IMG/VR virus record: IMGVR_UViG_3300032087_001262
Coordinates: 1 to 35,498 of that record
Reading direction: 5' to 3' (one strand)
Source: a virus
DNA length: 35,498 nucleotides
The notes beneath the pieces were generated by a model that was not told where the DNA came from, searched no databases, and saw nothing but the letters and a program-made list of their open reading frames with translations. Both the position numbers and the translations under genes were made by a program. The stretch's first letter is position 1. Every line of letters begins with the position of its first letter. This document shows positions 6,635 to 14,308 of the stretch, piece after piece.

Positions 6635-7241
6635 CAGGATAACTGTATACAGTTTCAGGATTGAAGTATGGGTCATACTCTGGAAAATCCCAAGCTCTAT
6701 ACAAATCTGCGTAACTAATATCTGTAGGGCCAGTACCACCACCTACATATATAGCGTGTGCTACTTTACTTAAAAAGAATTTAGTAACTTTCTTTTTATA
6801 AAAACCTTTATGATTTTTAGCGTCAGCTAAGTTTTTAAGACGCTGTAACCAATATAAAGTTTTCACCGTTACTTCACCACGTTGATGTGATATCTTTCTT
6901 GTAAGCTGGTCGTCTGTATCATATATTGTTTCGTTATGTTTATATGAGTAACGTTGGCCAGCAAACATAGAACCTTCCTGTAATAAGACTGATAAGTTAT
7001 GAGTAAAGTCTATTTTTAAATTACCGTCTTTATATACAGTGTAACTAGCAAATACCCTATTGCCCTTTGGCGTCAAGCCAAGAAATCTCTTTCCGCCAAA
7101 GCTATCTATTGTTTTAGCGTACTCCATCTTAGCTTTACGTTTCTTAATCTTACGTTTAGCTTGTTCTACTAATTGGTCATTAGATAAATCGTTGTAACCT
7201 TTAGGTGCAAATACGCTATTATTGGTCGCGTTATAAACCAC
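6624..7241 (-). CDS. Hypothetical protein, 205 aa (GTG start)
   Basis: The start is GTG at 7241, set by an AAGGAGG site and the TAGTG overlap with the upstream mini-gene. The N-terminal third is basic and helical (VEQAKRKIKKRKAKMEYAK), and the centre looks beta-rich (FGGKRFLGLTPKGNRVFASY). Towards the end are YVGGGTGPTD and an aromatic acidic tail (FPEYDPYFNPETVYSYPDEI). No family recognised. The mix of basic helix and SH3-like centre would fit a nucleic-acid-binding protein, but this is a guess. Confidence 0.65.
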   Translation of the reverse strand: MVYNATNNSVFAPKGYNDLSNDQLVEQAKRKIKKRKAKMEYAKTIDSFGGKRFLGLTPKGNRVFASYTVYKDGNLKIDFTHNLSVLLQEGSMFAGQRYSYKHNETIYDTDDQLTRKISHQRGEVTVKTLYWLQRLKNLADAKNHKGFYKKKVTKFFLSKVAHAIYVGGGTGPTDISYADLYRAWDFPEYDPYFNPETVYSYPDEI

Positions 7242-7327
7242 TATTCCTCCTTACACTTATGTACTTCTTCTAGTTGTACATTACATTCTTCACAATAATA
7301 TGACATACCTGGTATAGGATGTGACAT
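7241..7327 (-). CDS. 28-aa zinc-binding mini-protein
   Basis: Very short gene with all signs of translation: an ATG in a TAATG overlap with the upstream gene, and a Shine-Dalgarno site for the downstream gene in its last codons (AAGGAGG). The peptide MSHPIPGMSYYCEECNVQLE continues to EVHKCKEE, giving a CxxC...HxC zinc site. Function unknown; a probable zinc-knuckle regulator or adaptor. Confidence 0.55.
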   Translation of the reverse strand: MSHPIPGMSYYCEECNVQLEEVHKCKEE

Positions 7328-7512
7328 TATTCTTCTTCTCGTTTCTTTTGTTGTTCAAATTGGTAGTTATAATCTGATACAAATTGTGCTAACAATTTAT
7401 CAACTTCTTTTGTATTAGGTCCAGTCTGTGTAACTGGAGAACCTAATTGGTCTATTAAATTAACTGCCCACTTTCTTAGTTGCATAGGGCTGCTAAATAT
7501 ATTTTCTGCCAT
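7327..7512 (-). CDS. Hypothetical protein, 61 aa
   Basis: Starts at the ATG at 7512, in a TAATG overlap with the transglycosylase-like gene; an earlier ATG at 7557 lies deep within that gene. The peptide is amphipathic helical (MQLRKWAVNLIDQLG, then VDKLLAQFVSDYNYQFEQQ) and ends KKREEE. No family recognised. It could form a coiled-coil or helix-hairpin partner of a neighbour. Confidence 0.6.
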   Translation of the reverse strand: MAENIFSSPMQLRKWAVNLIDQLGSPVTQTGPNTKEVDKLLAQFVSDYNYQFEQQKKREEE

Positions 7513-7919
7513 TAAGTGTCCTTCCAACAATGTGCGCTTGGATTCCAATGGTGCCAACCGTCATTGTATATAAGCCAAGATGCTACTGCTGTAGCTGTCT
7601 CTGGGTCTGTCCTTTTCTTTTTGATTTTAAGTTTAGGTTTAAGCCAAGTCCAAGTATTGTCATTAAACTGCCATAAACCTATGTCGTATGTACCGTCTTT
7701 ATTAAGTCCTTTAGCGTATTTATTACCTCTACTTTCACAATAAATAATCTTTAACGCTTGTATTTTGTCATCTGTTGTGTCAAAATATTTGTCAACTAAT
7801 GGTTGCCATTCTTTAACATACTCAATCATATATACGTCATTACGACATTGGATATACTCAGTCAAGCTCTCCACGCTCACAGGCAATGTAACTGCGCAAC
7901 TGAGTAATATACCAATCAT
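7512..7919 (-). CDS. Secreted lysozyme/transglycosylase-like muralytic protein
   Basis: A 135-aa protein with a short N-terminal hydrophobic leader (MIGILLSCAVTLPVSVES; LLSC could also be a lipobox). A soluble lysozyme-like domain follows: IIYCESRGNKYAKG with the probable catalytic Glu62, then DIGLWQFNDNTW (residues 79-90) and a C-terminal WHHWNPSAHC. This matches SLT/Rpf-like lysozyme folds that cut the glycan strand. It lies in the presumably early minus-strand cluster, away from the holin, so it may act in entry or remodelling or be a second endolysin. Confidence 0.75.
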   Translation of the reverse strand: MIGILLSCAVTLPVSVESLTEYIQCRNDVYMIEYVKEWQPLVDKYFDTTDDKIQALKIIYCESRGNKYAKGLNKDGTYDIGLWQFNDNTWTWLKPKLKIKKKRTDPETATAVASWLIYNDGWHHWNPSAHCWKDT

Positions 7920-7921
7920 AA

Positions 7922-8230
7922 TTAGGCTTGTTGTCTAGTTTTATGTAGACGTTTGCTTTTAGCCATCTCTTTACGTGTATCGTTTGGTGTAGATATTACA
8001 TAGTATTTAAAATGACCACGCTCTTTAGCTGGCATAGTAACAATGTCATACCCTTCTTCCCTAAGGTTAAACAATGTTCCACCAAATCGTGTACATCTTA
8101 AGTCAAATACAAATTCACTATTACTAATAGGTTCATTGTATCTTTCTGTTTCTAGTACGTACCTAATTAAGTTCTCTTTAGACTTAATATAACTAGGGAT
8201 TTTCTTACCCCTAAATGATTTTACAATCAT
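7922..8230 (-). CDS. Winged helix-turn-helix protein
   Basis: A 102-aa protein, start at 8230 set by AAGGAGG five bases upstream. The centre reads PISNSEFVFDLRCTRFGGTL followed by FNLREEGYDIVTMPAKERGH, the pattern of phage winged-helix domains of the HTH_39 type (xxxIxxLRxxGYxI). It probably binds DNA as a small transcription factor or replication-associated protein. The C-terminus is basic (AKSKRLHKTRQQA). Confidence 0.65.
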   Translation of the reverse strand: MIVKSFRGKKIPSYIKSKENLIRYVLETERYNEPISNSEFVFDLRCTRFGGTLFNLREEGYDIVTMPAKERGHFKYYVISTPNDTRKEMAKSKRLHKTRQQA

Positions 8231-8238
8231 ATTCCTCC

Positions 8239-8784
8239 TTATAATTCGTTGGTTAGATTCCACTCATCTGGTAAATCAGAGTTGTCCATCCACCAACTTT
8301 TTCTCCACTTTCCACTATGTCCACCGCATATAGCAGGGTCATTTGTAGAGCATACAAAGTCAGGGCTTTTGTCTGACTTCTTATTGTTTCTGTTATCGTA
8401 AACCATTTGGCCACAATAAGGGCATTTCAAATCGTCACGATATGCTTTCTTTTCTTCCAATTTATTAACTACTTTCTCTACTACATTAGATATATCTGAT
8501 ACAGTAACAACATCAGCAGTTTCTAACGTTGTTATCTTGTCTTCCAAAGACATTTGGTCAAAGTCATTTGGTATCTTTGCCTCTAAAGTACCTGATAATT
8601 TTTCTAACATTCCAAGATATTTATCCAATTGCTCATCATTCCATTGTTCTTTATTGTTAGGGAACTTCTTAAGCTTGGCATAATCATTGGCTTTACCTAT
8701 AACGTTTCTACGTATGTCTGCATCTTTAATATGTTCAGTCATAGTAGCAACTGTTTGTGCTATGAATTGTATATCTTGTGCCAT
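8239..8784 (-). CDS. Zinc-finger protein next to the Rad52-like annealing protein
   Basis: A 181-aa protein. The N-terminal 120 residues are helical and charged. The C-terminus is a zinc ribbon: CPYCGQMVYD, then VCSTNDPAICGGHSGKWRKSWW. Zinc-ribbon proteins with this aromatic-basic tail often accompany phage recombination genes. The start overlaps the stop of the Rad52-like gene by one base, so the two are made together and probably work together on single-stranded DNA. The exact role is unknown. Confidence 0.65.
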   Translation of the reverse strand: MAQDIQFIAQTVATMTEHIKDADIRRNVIGKANDYAKLKKFPNNKEQWNDEQLDKYLGMLEKLSGTLEAKIPNDFDQMSLEDKITTLETADVVTVSDISNVVEKVVNKLEEKKAYRDDLKCPYCGQMVYDNRNNKKSDKSPDFVCSTNDPAICGGHSGKWRKSWWMDNSDLPDEWNLTNEL

Positions 8785-9389
8785 TAGAAAGGTGGCTCTT
8801 CTGTTTTAACCTCTGCTTTAGGTTCTTCAGTGTTACCACCATCAGCATTGAGTATGTCATCCATAATAGAGTTCATACGTTCAATGTCTTCTTTAGTAGG
8901 TTTGTTTTCTTTCTTACGCATATCAACTTTAGTAACCTCAACCATTGCGTCTTTCTCAGCCATCTCTTGTGTATAGCCATCAGGTGCAATAGTTGTAGCT
9001 TCTTCTTCTGATTGTACAGAACCAGACCATAGTTCTACACCTAAGCCAAACCTCATACAAGCTCTCTTGAATGCGTCTGACTCTGCGTCTTTAAGATTAC
9101 TTCCATCGTTAAACTTATCACTGTTTAACTTGAAAGTATCAACATCGCCAAAGCCAACGTAGCTACCCATATCTTCAATAGTTATGGTGCCTTTAGCTCC
9201 GACAATTCTTTTCTCTCCTTTGTGCATACCATATACAGGTTCACACTCCCAGGAATATGACACACCACTATCACGTAGTCTTTCTACATAGTTAGCGTGT
9301 GGTACATAATCCCCAAACTTTCCAGCTGGTGCTTTTCGCACTAAGTTTTCTGGAAATGGGGATAGCAATTTCTTGGTATCTTTTACCAT
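8784..9389 (-). CDS. Rad52/Rad22-like single-strand annealing recombinase
   Basis: The 201-aa protein (start at 9389 chosen because AAGGAG lies at proper distance; ATGs at 9392 and 9404 are too near or overlap it) carries the Rad52-fold signature. This includes YVERLRDSGVSYSWECEPVY, the GTITIEDMGSYVGFGDVD strand region and LKDAESDAFKRACMRFGLG near residue 115. Rad52-like proteins form rings that anneal complementary single strands in phage recombination. The C-terminus is acidic and ends in EEPPF, a tail type used elsewhere to contact single-strand binding proteins. Confidence 0.85.
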   Translation of the reverse strand: MVKDTKKLLSPFPENLVRKAPAGKFGDYVPHANYVERLRDSGVSYSWECEPVYGMHKGEKRIVGAKGTITIEDMGSYVGFGDVDTFKLNSDKFNDGSNLKDAESDAFKRACMRFGLGVELWSGSVQSEEEATTIAPDGYTQEMAEKDAMVEVTKVDMRKKENKPTKEDIERMNSIMDDILNADGGNTEEPKAEVKTEEPPF

Positions 9390-9414
9390 CATTCTCCTTT
9401 TCATATTCGTTGTA

Positions 9415-9444
9415 GGCCTTAATAACCCAAGAGGGGATAAGGCC
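9415..9444 (-). ncRNA. Intercistronic hairpin, family member H1
   Basis: On the minus strand the element is GGCCTTA-TC-CCC-TCTT-GGG-TTA-T-TAAGGCC. The outer 7-bp and inner 3-bp stems are perfect and are separated by an internal loop. It follows the stop of the small gene at 9451 after the bases GCAGAC and precedes the Shine-Dalgarno site of the Rad52-like gene. H1 deviates from the family core (TT...TTC) by one base on each side. Confidence 0.65.
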
Positions 9445-9450
9445 GTCTGC

Positions 9451-9609
9451 TTATTCTTTTGTTAAAACTTCTAATTGAGTTACGCCACGTTCGATAGGTA
9501 TAAACCTTATTCCTAGTTCGTCATTAATAACGAAGTAAGGTTGACTACCTATGCCAGCGTATTCAATTGCTATTGTCTTAACAGTAGAATTGACATTCTC
9601 TCTTGACAT
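9451..9609 (-). CDS. Hypothetical protein, 52 aa, probably leaderless
   Basis: A compact, beta-rich peptide (MSRENVNSTVKTIAIEYAGI, then PYFVINDELGIRFIPIERG). No Shine-Dalgarno site precedes it; instead a strong promoter-like sequence ends 9 nt before the ATG. It is followed by hairpin H1 and then the Rad52-like gene, so it heads that operon. No family recognised. Confidence 0.55.
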   Translation of the reverse strand: MSRENVNSTVKTIAIEYAGIGSQPYFVINDELGIRFIPIERGVTQLEVLTKE

Positions 9610-9618
9610 ATCTATCCA

Positions 9619-9647
9619 ATTATACTAGACATTATCTAAATTAACAA
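9619..9647 (-). promoter_or_regulatory. Promoter of the recombination operon
   Basis: Read on the minus strand: TTGTTA (9647-9642), 17 nt spacer, TATAAT (9624-9619), then 9 nt to the ATG at 9609. The expected start site lies 1-3 nt before the ATG, nearly leaderless. It overlaps the 3' end of the metallophosphoesterase gene. It is the best matching -35/-10 pair seen in the window. Confidence 0.65.
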
Positions 9648-10689
9648 GGTATTCAGCTGTTACTCCTGCACCATCTTTGCAAAATAACAACCATTGACAG
9701 GGTCTGCCCATACTTGCTAACTGTTCTAACGCATATGTGTTATAGCTTTCAGTACTTCCATTAACCCATAATCTAATACCATTAAGGTACATTGTTGTAG
9801 GTGTATGAAAATGTCCTGCTATAGCCATATCAAATGGCTCCATCATACCGTTAGCTGCTAATGTTTTCCAGCCTTGTAACTTTTTACCGAAACCATACCA
9901 GGGAAATCCATTAAATCCTCTGACATTATCTCCGTGCCATAATAGAAACTTACAATTATCTCCAAGGTCTGCAATATCAAACCAATGATTATCGTTAGAA
10001 CTATCAGGTATTGTCCATTTAATTCTTTTTTCGTCTCTATATATCATTGACATTATGCTTCCAAGCATTCTGTCTGCGTTACTATCTGGGTGATAATCTT
10101 TTCTTGACCTTCCTCCAAGATGTCCGTGATTACCAATAACCCAATGAACATCTACTTCTGCAAAGTTTGCTAATAAGATATCAAAGAATTGCGTCATTAT
10201 TCTAGGACCGTCTATCGTCACTTGTTTGTATAGTGAACTATCAATTAAGTGTGATTGTCCTGGAAATATTAATTCTCCTTCTATAATATCTCCTACTGCA
10301 AACACTGCACATTTGTTTACTGGGTGTGATTTACGTTGTAGATTTGCTAACTCAACTATTTTATGTGCGTATTCAATTACTCTTGCTTCAGCAATCTCTG
10401 AATTATATTCAGGTGTTACTTTAGCTAATTGTATATCAGATAAAACAGCTATTGCTATTTCTTCTTTCTTTGAACTTTTACTTAAGATAGGTTTAGGTAT
10501 TTTAGGTTTATCCCAAGTCCTTAAGTTAGTATCTACTGCTTGATATACTGCGTCTACCATATCTGCTTTTTTGTTTTTAGCTTTATCAAGTTGCTTTAAA
10601 AGATTTAGGTTATCTTTTTTTAGGTCTTGAATTTGCTTTGACTCAGCTTCAGCAAGCATATCTTCTATGTTTATTTTTTTATTTGGCAT
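9625..10689 (-). CDS. Calcineurin-like metallophosphoesterase
   Basis: A 354-aa protein. After a charged helical N-terminus (residues 1-60) come the metallophosphoesterase motifs: LSDIQ (D85, with Gln where His is usual), VGDIIEG (GD 133-134), IGNHGH (186-190), WHGD (251-254) and AGHFH (291-295). Together these bind two metal ions and cleave phosphodiesters or phosphomonoesters. Related phage enzymes are thought to process nucleic acids or nucleotides. The DxQ in motif I deserves attention. It overlaps the preceding small gene by 11 nt. Confidence 0.85.
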   Translation of the reverse strand: MPNKKINIEDMLAEAESKQIQDLKKDNLNLLKQLDKAKNKKADMVDAVYQAVDTNLRTWDKPKIPKPILSKSSKKEEIAIAVLSDIQLAKVTPEYNSEIAEARVIEYAHKIVELANLQRKSHPVNKCAVFAVGDIIEGELIFPGQSHLIDSSLYKQVTIDGPRIMTQFFDILLANFAEVDVHWVIGNHGHLGGRSRKDYHPDSNADRMLGSIMSMIYRDEKRIKWTIPDSSNDNHWFDIADLGDNCKFLLWHGDNVRGFNGFPWYGFGKKLQGWKTLAANGMMEPFDMAIAGHFHTPTTMYLNGIRLWVNGSTESYNTYALEQLASMGRPCQWLLFCKDGAGVTAEYLVNLDNV

Positions 10690-10918
10690 TATATAACTTT
10701 TCTAAATAGTTAGTCATTGCCGTGTCAGATATTCTAATATCAAAATTGTCTTTCAATATTCTTGTTAAAGTATATGATTTCATTTTGACATTATCTTCTG
10801 TGATTCTTTTTTTAACTGCTTCCCAAAACTCAGCGGCTTCAGGAGTAATTCTACTTTCTACGAAATTACCCCTGGAACCGTACTGTGCTTCGTCCAACAG
10901 TTTATTTATGTCTACCAT
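10679..10918 (-). CDS. Small putative HTH-like protein, leaderless
   Basis: A 79-aa protein: VDINKLLDEAQYGSRGNFVE, ITPEAAEFWEAVKKR, then SYTLTRILKDNFDIRISDTA and MTNYLEKLY. The last 35 residues look like a helix-turn-helix in which RISDTAMTNYL would be the recognition part. Similar small proteins accompany phage metallophosphoesterases. There is no Shine-Dalgarno site; a -10 box ends exactly 7 nt before the ATG. Confidence 0.65.
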   Translation of the reverse strand: MVDINKLLDEAQYGSRGNFVESRITPEAAEFWEAVKKRITEDNVKMKSYTLTRILKDNFDIRISDTAMTNYLEKLYNAK

Positions 10919-10925
10919 ACAAAGT

Positions 10926-10931
10926 AGTATA
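10926..10931 (-). promoter_or_regulatory. -10 box (TATACT) of a leaderless promoter
   Basis: On the minus strand TATACT is followed by ACTTTGT (7 nt) and the ATG at 10918, so the mRNA should start at the initiation codon. A weak TTGTAT-like -35 lies 15 nt upstream. The spacing equals that at 1385 and 19301. Confidence 0.55.
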
Positions 10932-10966
10932 GCAGAATATAAATTAATACAAATGAATTGAAGAGA

Positions 10967-11029
10967 AAGGTTGGCACTTACCCTGGGAAAGGAGGACCAG
11001 ACCAGTCGCTAAACTGTGATGCCAACCTT
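10967..11029 (-). ncRNA. Long structured element between the VWA gene and the metallophosphoesterase operon
   Basis: A perfect 10-bp outer stem, AAGGTTGGCA (10967-10976) with TGCCAACCTT (11020-11029), encloses 43 nt with smaller helices (for example CAGT/ACTG around CGCTAA). On the minus strand it contains TTTCCC-A-GGGT near the 3' side, reminiscent of the core of the H family but with a one-base loop. It lies 8 nt after the VWA stop and is followed by a U-rich TTTCTCTTC. It could therefore be a terminator, an attenuator or a divergent family member (H2). Confidence 0.6.
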
Positions 11030-11036
11030 GCCCTTA

Positions 11037-12542
11037 TTATAACTGATTAAGTTCTAAAGCAAATTTCTTTACTTCATCTATATCAGCTAATCTAGTAATG
11101 CCAGACTTCCTCATAATCTGGTTACATTCTTTTAATAAGTTTGCACTGCTTGTATTATCTGCACCAAATACATACATATCTGATACCCATATACGTTTAG
11201 GTGCTTGTTGAGATAACCAACGTAGTGCTGGACCATCTACTAAGTTACCTCCACCTGTCCACTTATCTAAATATTCTTGATTAACACGTTTACCTTTGTC
11301 ACCAATAATACGTAATGAACCTACATCATAGCTATATCTTCTTTGTGTTTTGTTATTAGTTGAGTTATACATAGCTATTTTTACAGCAGGTAACATCTGC
11401 ATTATTTCTAAGATGTCATCACCAGTAAAGTGCATAGAACCTGATGCGTCTATTAAGATAGTACCACCATAAGTACGTTGTCTTTGTTTAAAGACTTTTT
11501 TATCTACGCACCATCTATTCATATACTTAGGATTAACACCGTAATCCATAGGCCTATACTCTCTACCACCTTTGATTTTACCTTGAAGGTTTACAGATAA
11601 TTCTGGTGTGTATATTTCCATACGACCCCATCTACCTGTCATATCATTGATGTCTGGTTCATAATTCATATCTGAATCTGCTAATAATGCAGCCATATCA
11701 TACTTACTTTGAAGCATAGATTCTTCTAATGTTTTGTTATCAGAGTCACTTTCGCCTTCAGTTTGTAATTTACTAACATTGCGATTAGCAGATTGTTTTT
11801 GTTTAGCAGCTTCTTTAGCTTTACGTACTGATTCATAAACCTGTTCGTCTGTTGGACGTTCGCTAAAATCATCACGTAATTTGCTAAGTTCTTTTGCTAC
11901 TTTACGAACCTTACGATAACTAACCATAGTTGCGTAAGTATTTCTATTCTGTAGAATATTTCTATAGAATTTATTAGCTCTATTTAAAGCCCAATCTAAT
12001 TGTGCTTTTCTATAACCAGTTAATTCTCCAGAGTCTTGCACTTCTTTACATAGTTTTAAGAAGTTTTTATATTCTGGATTGTTAGGTTCACGATTCCAGT
12101 AGTAATGATTATCATCTGTTACGTGCCACATCTTAGACATAAGATAAGTAATAAGTTCATATTCTGAAAACTTGTATATAGCTTCATAATCTAAACGTGT
12201 TACTTTATCTGGACACATAACCCAGTCTTTTATCTCTAATCCTTTGCGACCTAGTAAATAATTAATTCTTACTTCTTCGCAAACTTCTACAGAGAATGAG
12301 TCTTCGTTTTCACCAAGTTTACCTACAGTCATTGGTGACCATTTGACGTGACCTAGTTCGTGTCGTCTGATATATTTTGAGTGATTAATGCCACATTCTG
12401 TACATTCATTGTCTAAAGGTACGTGCATTTCTTTAGACATATTAGATGTACGTGGCTGGTCAGCGTCTTCAAAGATACGCCAACCAGCTTTACCAGATAC
12501 TATCTCTGGGAATGGTGCATTAACGTGATTATTCTTCCTCAT
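11037..12542 (-). CDS. VWA-domain protein with HExxH motif, partner of the MoxR-type ATPase
   Basis: A 501-aa protein. Near the N-terminus C47 and C50 precede RRHELGHVKW, an HExxH zinc motif at residues 61-65, with glutamates at 86-90 (VEVCEEVRIN) as possible third ligands. The middle (about 200-290) is charged and helical. The C-terminal 140 residues form a VWA domain with the metal site ILIDASGSM (D365-S369), TGGGN and VSDMYVFG. MoxR-VWA pairs act as chaperone-like remodelers or metal inserters, and CobS-CobT is a close analogue. The metallopeptidase-like HExxH fits a CobT/VWA type but could be structural. It overlaps the ATPase gene by 14 nt. Confidence 0.8.
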   Translation of the reverse strand: MRKNNHVNAPFPEIVSGKAGWRIFEDADQPRTSNMSKEMHVPLDNECTECGINHSKYIRRHELGHVKWSPMTVGKLGENEDSFSVEVCEEVRINYLLGRKGLEIKDWVMCPDKVTRLDYEAIYKFSEYELITYLMSKMWHVTDDNHYYWNREPNNPEYKNFLKLCKEVQDSGELTGYRKAQLDWALNRANKFYRNILQNRNTYATMVSYRKVRKVAKELSKLRDDFSERPTDEQVYESVRKAKEAAKQKQSANRNVSKLQTEGESDSDNKTLEESMLQSKYDMAALLADSDMNYEPDINDMTGRWGRMEIYTPELSVNLQGKIKGGREYRPMDYGVNPKYMNRWCVDKKVFKQRQRTYGGTILIDASGSMHFTGDDILEIMQMLPAVKIAMYNSTNNKTQRRYSYDVGSLRIIGDKGKRVNQEYLDKWTGGGNLVDGPALRWLSQQAPKRIWVSDMYVFGADNTSSANLLKECNQIMRKSGITRLADIDEVKKFALELNQL

Positions 12543-13272
12543 TAAGCTTGCCTAAATCTTGTAGGTTTGCTTCATCTGATAATGTAATCGCGTCAAGAAG
12601 TTCTTCACCTCTTTCACCAAACACTAACTGAGCTGCAATGTTCTTGTCAACCTGTTTAGCGGTTAAGTCAAAGAACTCTTTCCAGCTACGTATAGATAGT
12701 CTTGTGTCCATATCTTCTGATAAAGATGTATCAGATACGACTTTATGCCAAGACTTAGGAAAGATAGACAGTGCTTTAGGGTGAATTGTATCAACCTTAA
12801 TCTTCACTGGAAACCTATCTTTCAATGCCATAGGCAAGCTATCTGGTTCTGAGTTGGTTGTTGCTATAACAGTAAAGCCTTCTTTAGGTCTTACTGTTTC
12901 TTTGTTGTCATTGTTAAGTGTCAACTGTGCAATTGCTTTGTCATCCATAATGGCGTGTAAGAATGTCATTGCGTCTGGTGATGCGTGGTCAATCTCGTTG
13001 ACTACCAATCTACCACCTGTACGCCACGCTTGTATTGCAATACCATCGTGCCATTCAAAGCCACCTGCATTGTTAGGTTTATAAAAACCTTCCAAGTTTG
13101 CACTAGCTGTATCTTCTGTCATTGTTATCTGATACACATTAGGTTCTCCGTCCATATTGTATCCGATTTTATTTGTTGCAGCTGCATATGTTTTACCTGT
13201 ACCTGGTGGCCCATATAACAATATTCTGTCTGCGTTACCAATAGCGTTAGCTACTAAGTTCCAACAATCCAT
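12529..13272 (-). CDS. MoxR/CobS-type AAA+ ATPase
   Basis: A 247-aa protein with Walker A GPPGTGKT (21-28), a Walker B-like GGRLVVNEIDHASPD (86-99) where Asn91 replaces the usual Asp before Glu92, sensor 1 VIATTN (134-139) and an arginine-finger-like ALKDRF. It is short, with a small lid domain. Such ATPases form hexamers and remodel targets delivered by a VWA partner, here the next gene. It is coupled to the upstream gene by a TAATG overlap. It ends in NEEE. Confidence 0.85.
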   Translation of the reverse strand: MDCWNLVANAIGNADRILLYGPPGTGKTYAAATNKIGYNMDGEPNVYQITMTEDTASANLEGFYKPNNAGGFEWHDGIAIQAWRTGGRLVVNEIDHASPDAMTFLHAIMDDKAIAQLTLNNDNKETVRPKEGFTVIATTNSEPDSLPMALKDRFPVKIKVDTIHPKALSIFPKSWHKVVSDTSLSEDMDTRLSIRSWKEFFDLTAKQVDKNIAAQLVFGERGEELLDAITLSDEANLQDLGKLNEEE

Positions 13273-13583
13273 TAGATTGTCTCCTTTCTGTTAGGGATAT
13301 ATCTACAATAAATGCCTACATATCCATTATCTTTTTTACGTTGTTTAATTTCGAACTGACCTTTGTCTTTCAAGTGTCTGATATTTGATTGTGTCATACT
13401 CTCAATATTCTTTTTAACACCTGATATCCACTTATCAGATTCGCCAATTAAATACCACACTTCTGGTGTGGATAGTAAAGTTTGTACCTTTGCATCTGTT
13501 AGTAGTGTTGGTTGTTTACCGCTTCTACTTAAACCAGCTGCTGGTGGTTCTTCTCTAGTAATGTCATTGTTAACAATACCCAT
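13272..13583 (-). CDS. Hypothetical protein, possible winged helix, 103 aa
   Basis: Disordered N-terminus (NNDITREEPPAAGLSRSGKQ), then a helical part and a C-terminal IRHLKDKGQFEIKQRKKD followed by GYVGIYCRYIP. The HLKDKGQFEI...GYVGIYCRY pattern resembles a helix plus wing of winged-helix DNA-binding domains. A GAGGAGG site ends within the previous gene, giving TAATG coupling. It probably acts with the AAA/VWA pair; no function is assigned. Confidence 0.6.
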   Translation of the reverse strand: MGIVNNDITREEPPAAGLSRSGKQPTLLTDAKVQTLLSTPEVWYLIGESDKWISGVKKNIESMTQSNIRHLKDKGQFEIKQRKKDNGYVGIYCRYIPNRKETI

Positions 13584-14092
13584 TACTCCTCCTCTTGATT
13601 AGCCCAATTAGCTACGTCAGATATAAATGCGTCTGACTTTTCAATGAATTGATTCTCCATATCTAGATGTATCATATCTTTGTTAGCTACTAACAAGCAA
13701 GATATTGTTGTAGGTTCAGTATTAAACCATTGTCCAAATTGATTTCTATCCATAAGAAAACCATACATATCTTCTAATAACTTAGGTGTTAATTCTTCAC
13801 CGTGTTCATCTTGCATATGCTCTGTAATGCTTGGCCAAGTAGCTGCTACTTCCATTTTACGTGTATCATCTAGTTGTTTTGCTTGTGCAATTGCATTAAT
13901 CATTGACACATCATTGACAATATAAGTAAATATAATTACATCATTATCTTCTAACTCAGCCCAAGCTAATACATTATCTTCACTTTGTTCAGCAGTTTTG
14001 TTATGTTTATCTGCTTTATGATATGACATAGTTACTTCGTATTTATGTTGCGCCAATTTAGGTGCTTTTTGTATGTAAGCATTTCTACTCAC
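13583..14092 (-). CDS. Hypothetical protein, 169 aa (GTG start)
   Basis: The start is GTG at 14092 in a GTGA overlap with the previous stop, with AAAGGAG upstream. It is a mixed alpha/beta, acidic protein (SEDNVLAWAELEDNDVIIFT, then TYIVNDVSMINAIAQAKQLD) ending NQEEE. No family recognised. It sits directly before the possible winged-helix gene and the AAA/VWA pair and may belong to the same functional group. Confidence 0.65.
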   Translation of the reverse strand: MSRNAYIQKAPKLAQHKYEVTMSYHKADKHNKTAEQSEDNVLAWAELEDNDVIIFTYIVNDVSMINAIAQAKQLDDTRKMEVAATWPSITEHMQDEHGEELTPKLLEDMYGFLMDRNQFGQWFNTEPTTISCLLVANKDMIHLDMENQFIEKSDAFISDVANWANQEEE

Positions 14093-14289
14093 TGTTCTTC
14101 TCCTTTCAAATTTTTATCATATGCTTTATTAACTTGATGCTCTACAGCTTCAACTAACATAGCACACCATCCTTTGACTTTTTCATCAAGTCCTGAATAA
14201 TTATTCGCAGCATTTTTTAAATCATTAACAGTCCAGTTAATAACTTGTATAAGTTGCGAATGTGTCAAGCTCTCTAATTTGTCTTGCAT
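14089..14289 (-). CDS. Hypothetical protein, 66 aa
   Basis: Mostly helical (LESLTHSQLIQVINWTVNDL, then GWCAMLVEAVEHQVNKAYDK). It has an AAGGAG site before the ATG and hairpin H3 just upstream of that site. No family recognised. Confidence 0.6.
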   Translation of the reverse strand: MQDKLESLTHSQLIQVINWTVNDLKNAANNYSGLDEKVKGWCAMLVEAVEHQVNKAYDKNLKGEEQ

Positions 14290-14308
14290 ATTCTCCTTTC
14301 AATTAGAA

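Noticed and set aside
6635-6742. Longer start for the SET gene
   Set aside because: The extra residues have no SET similarity and lie inside the preceding gene; the ATG at 6634 gives the usual short coupling overlap.
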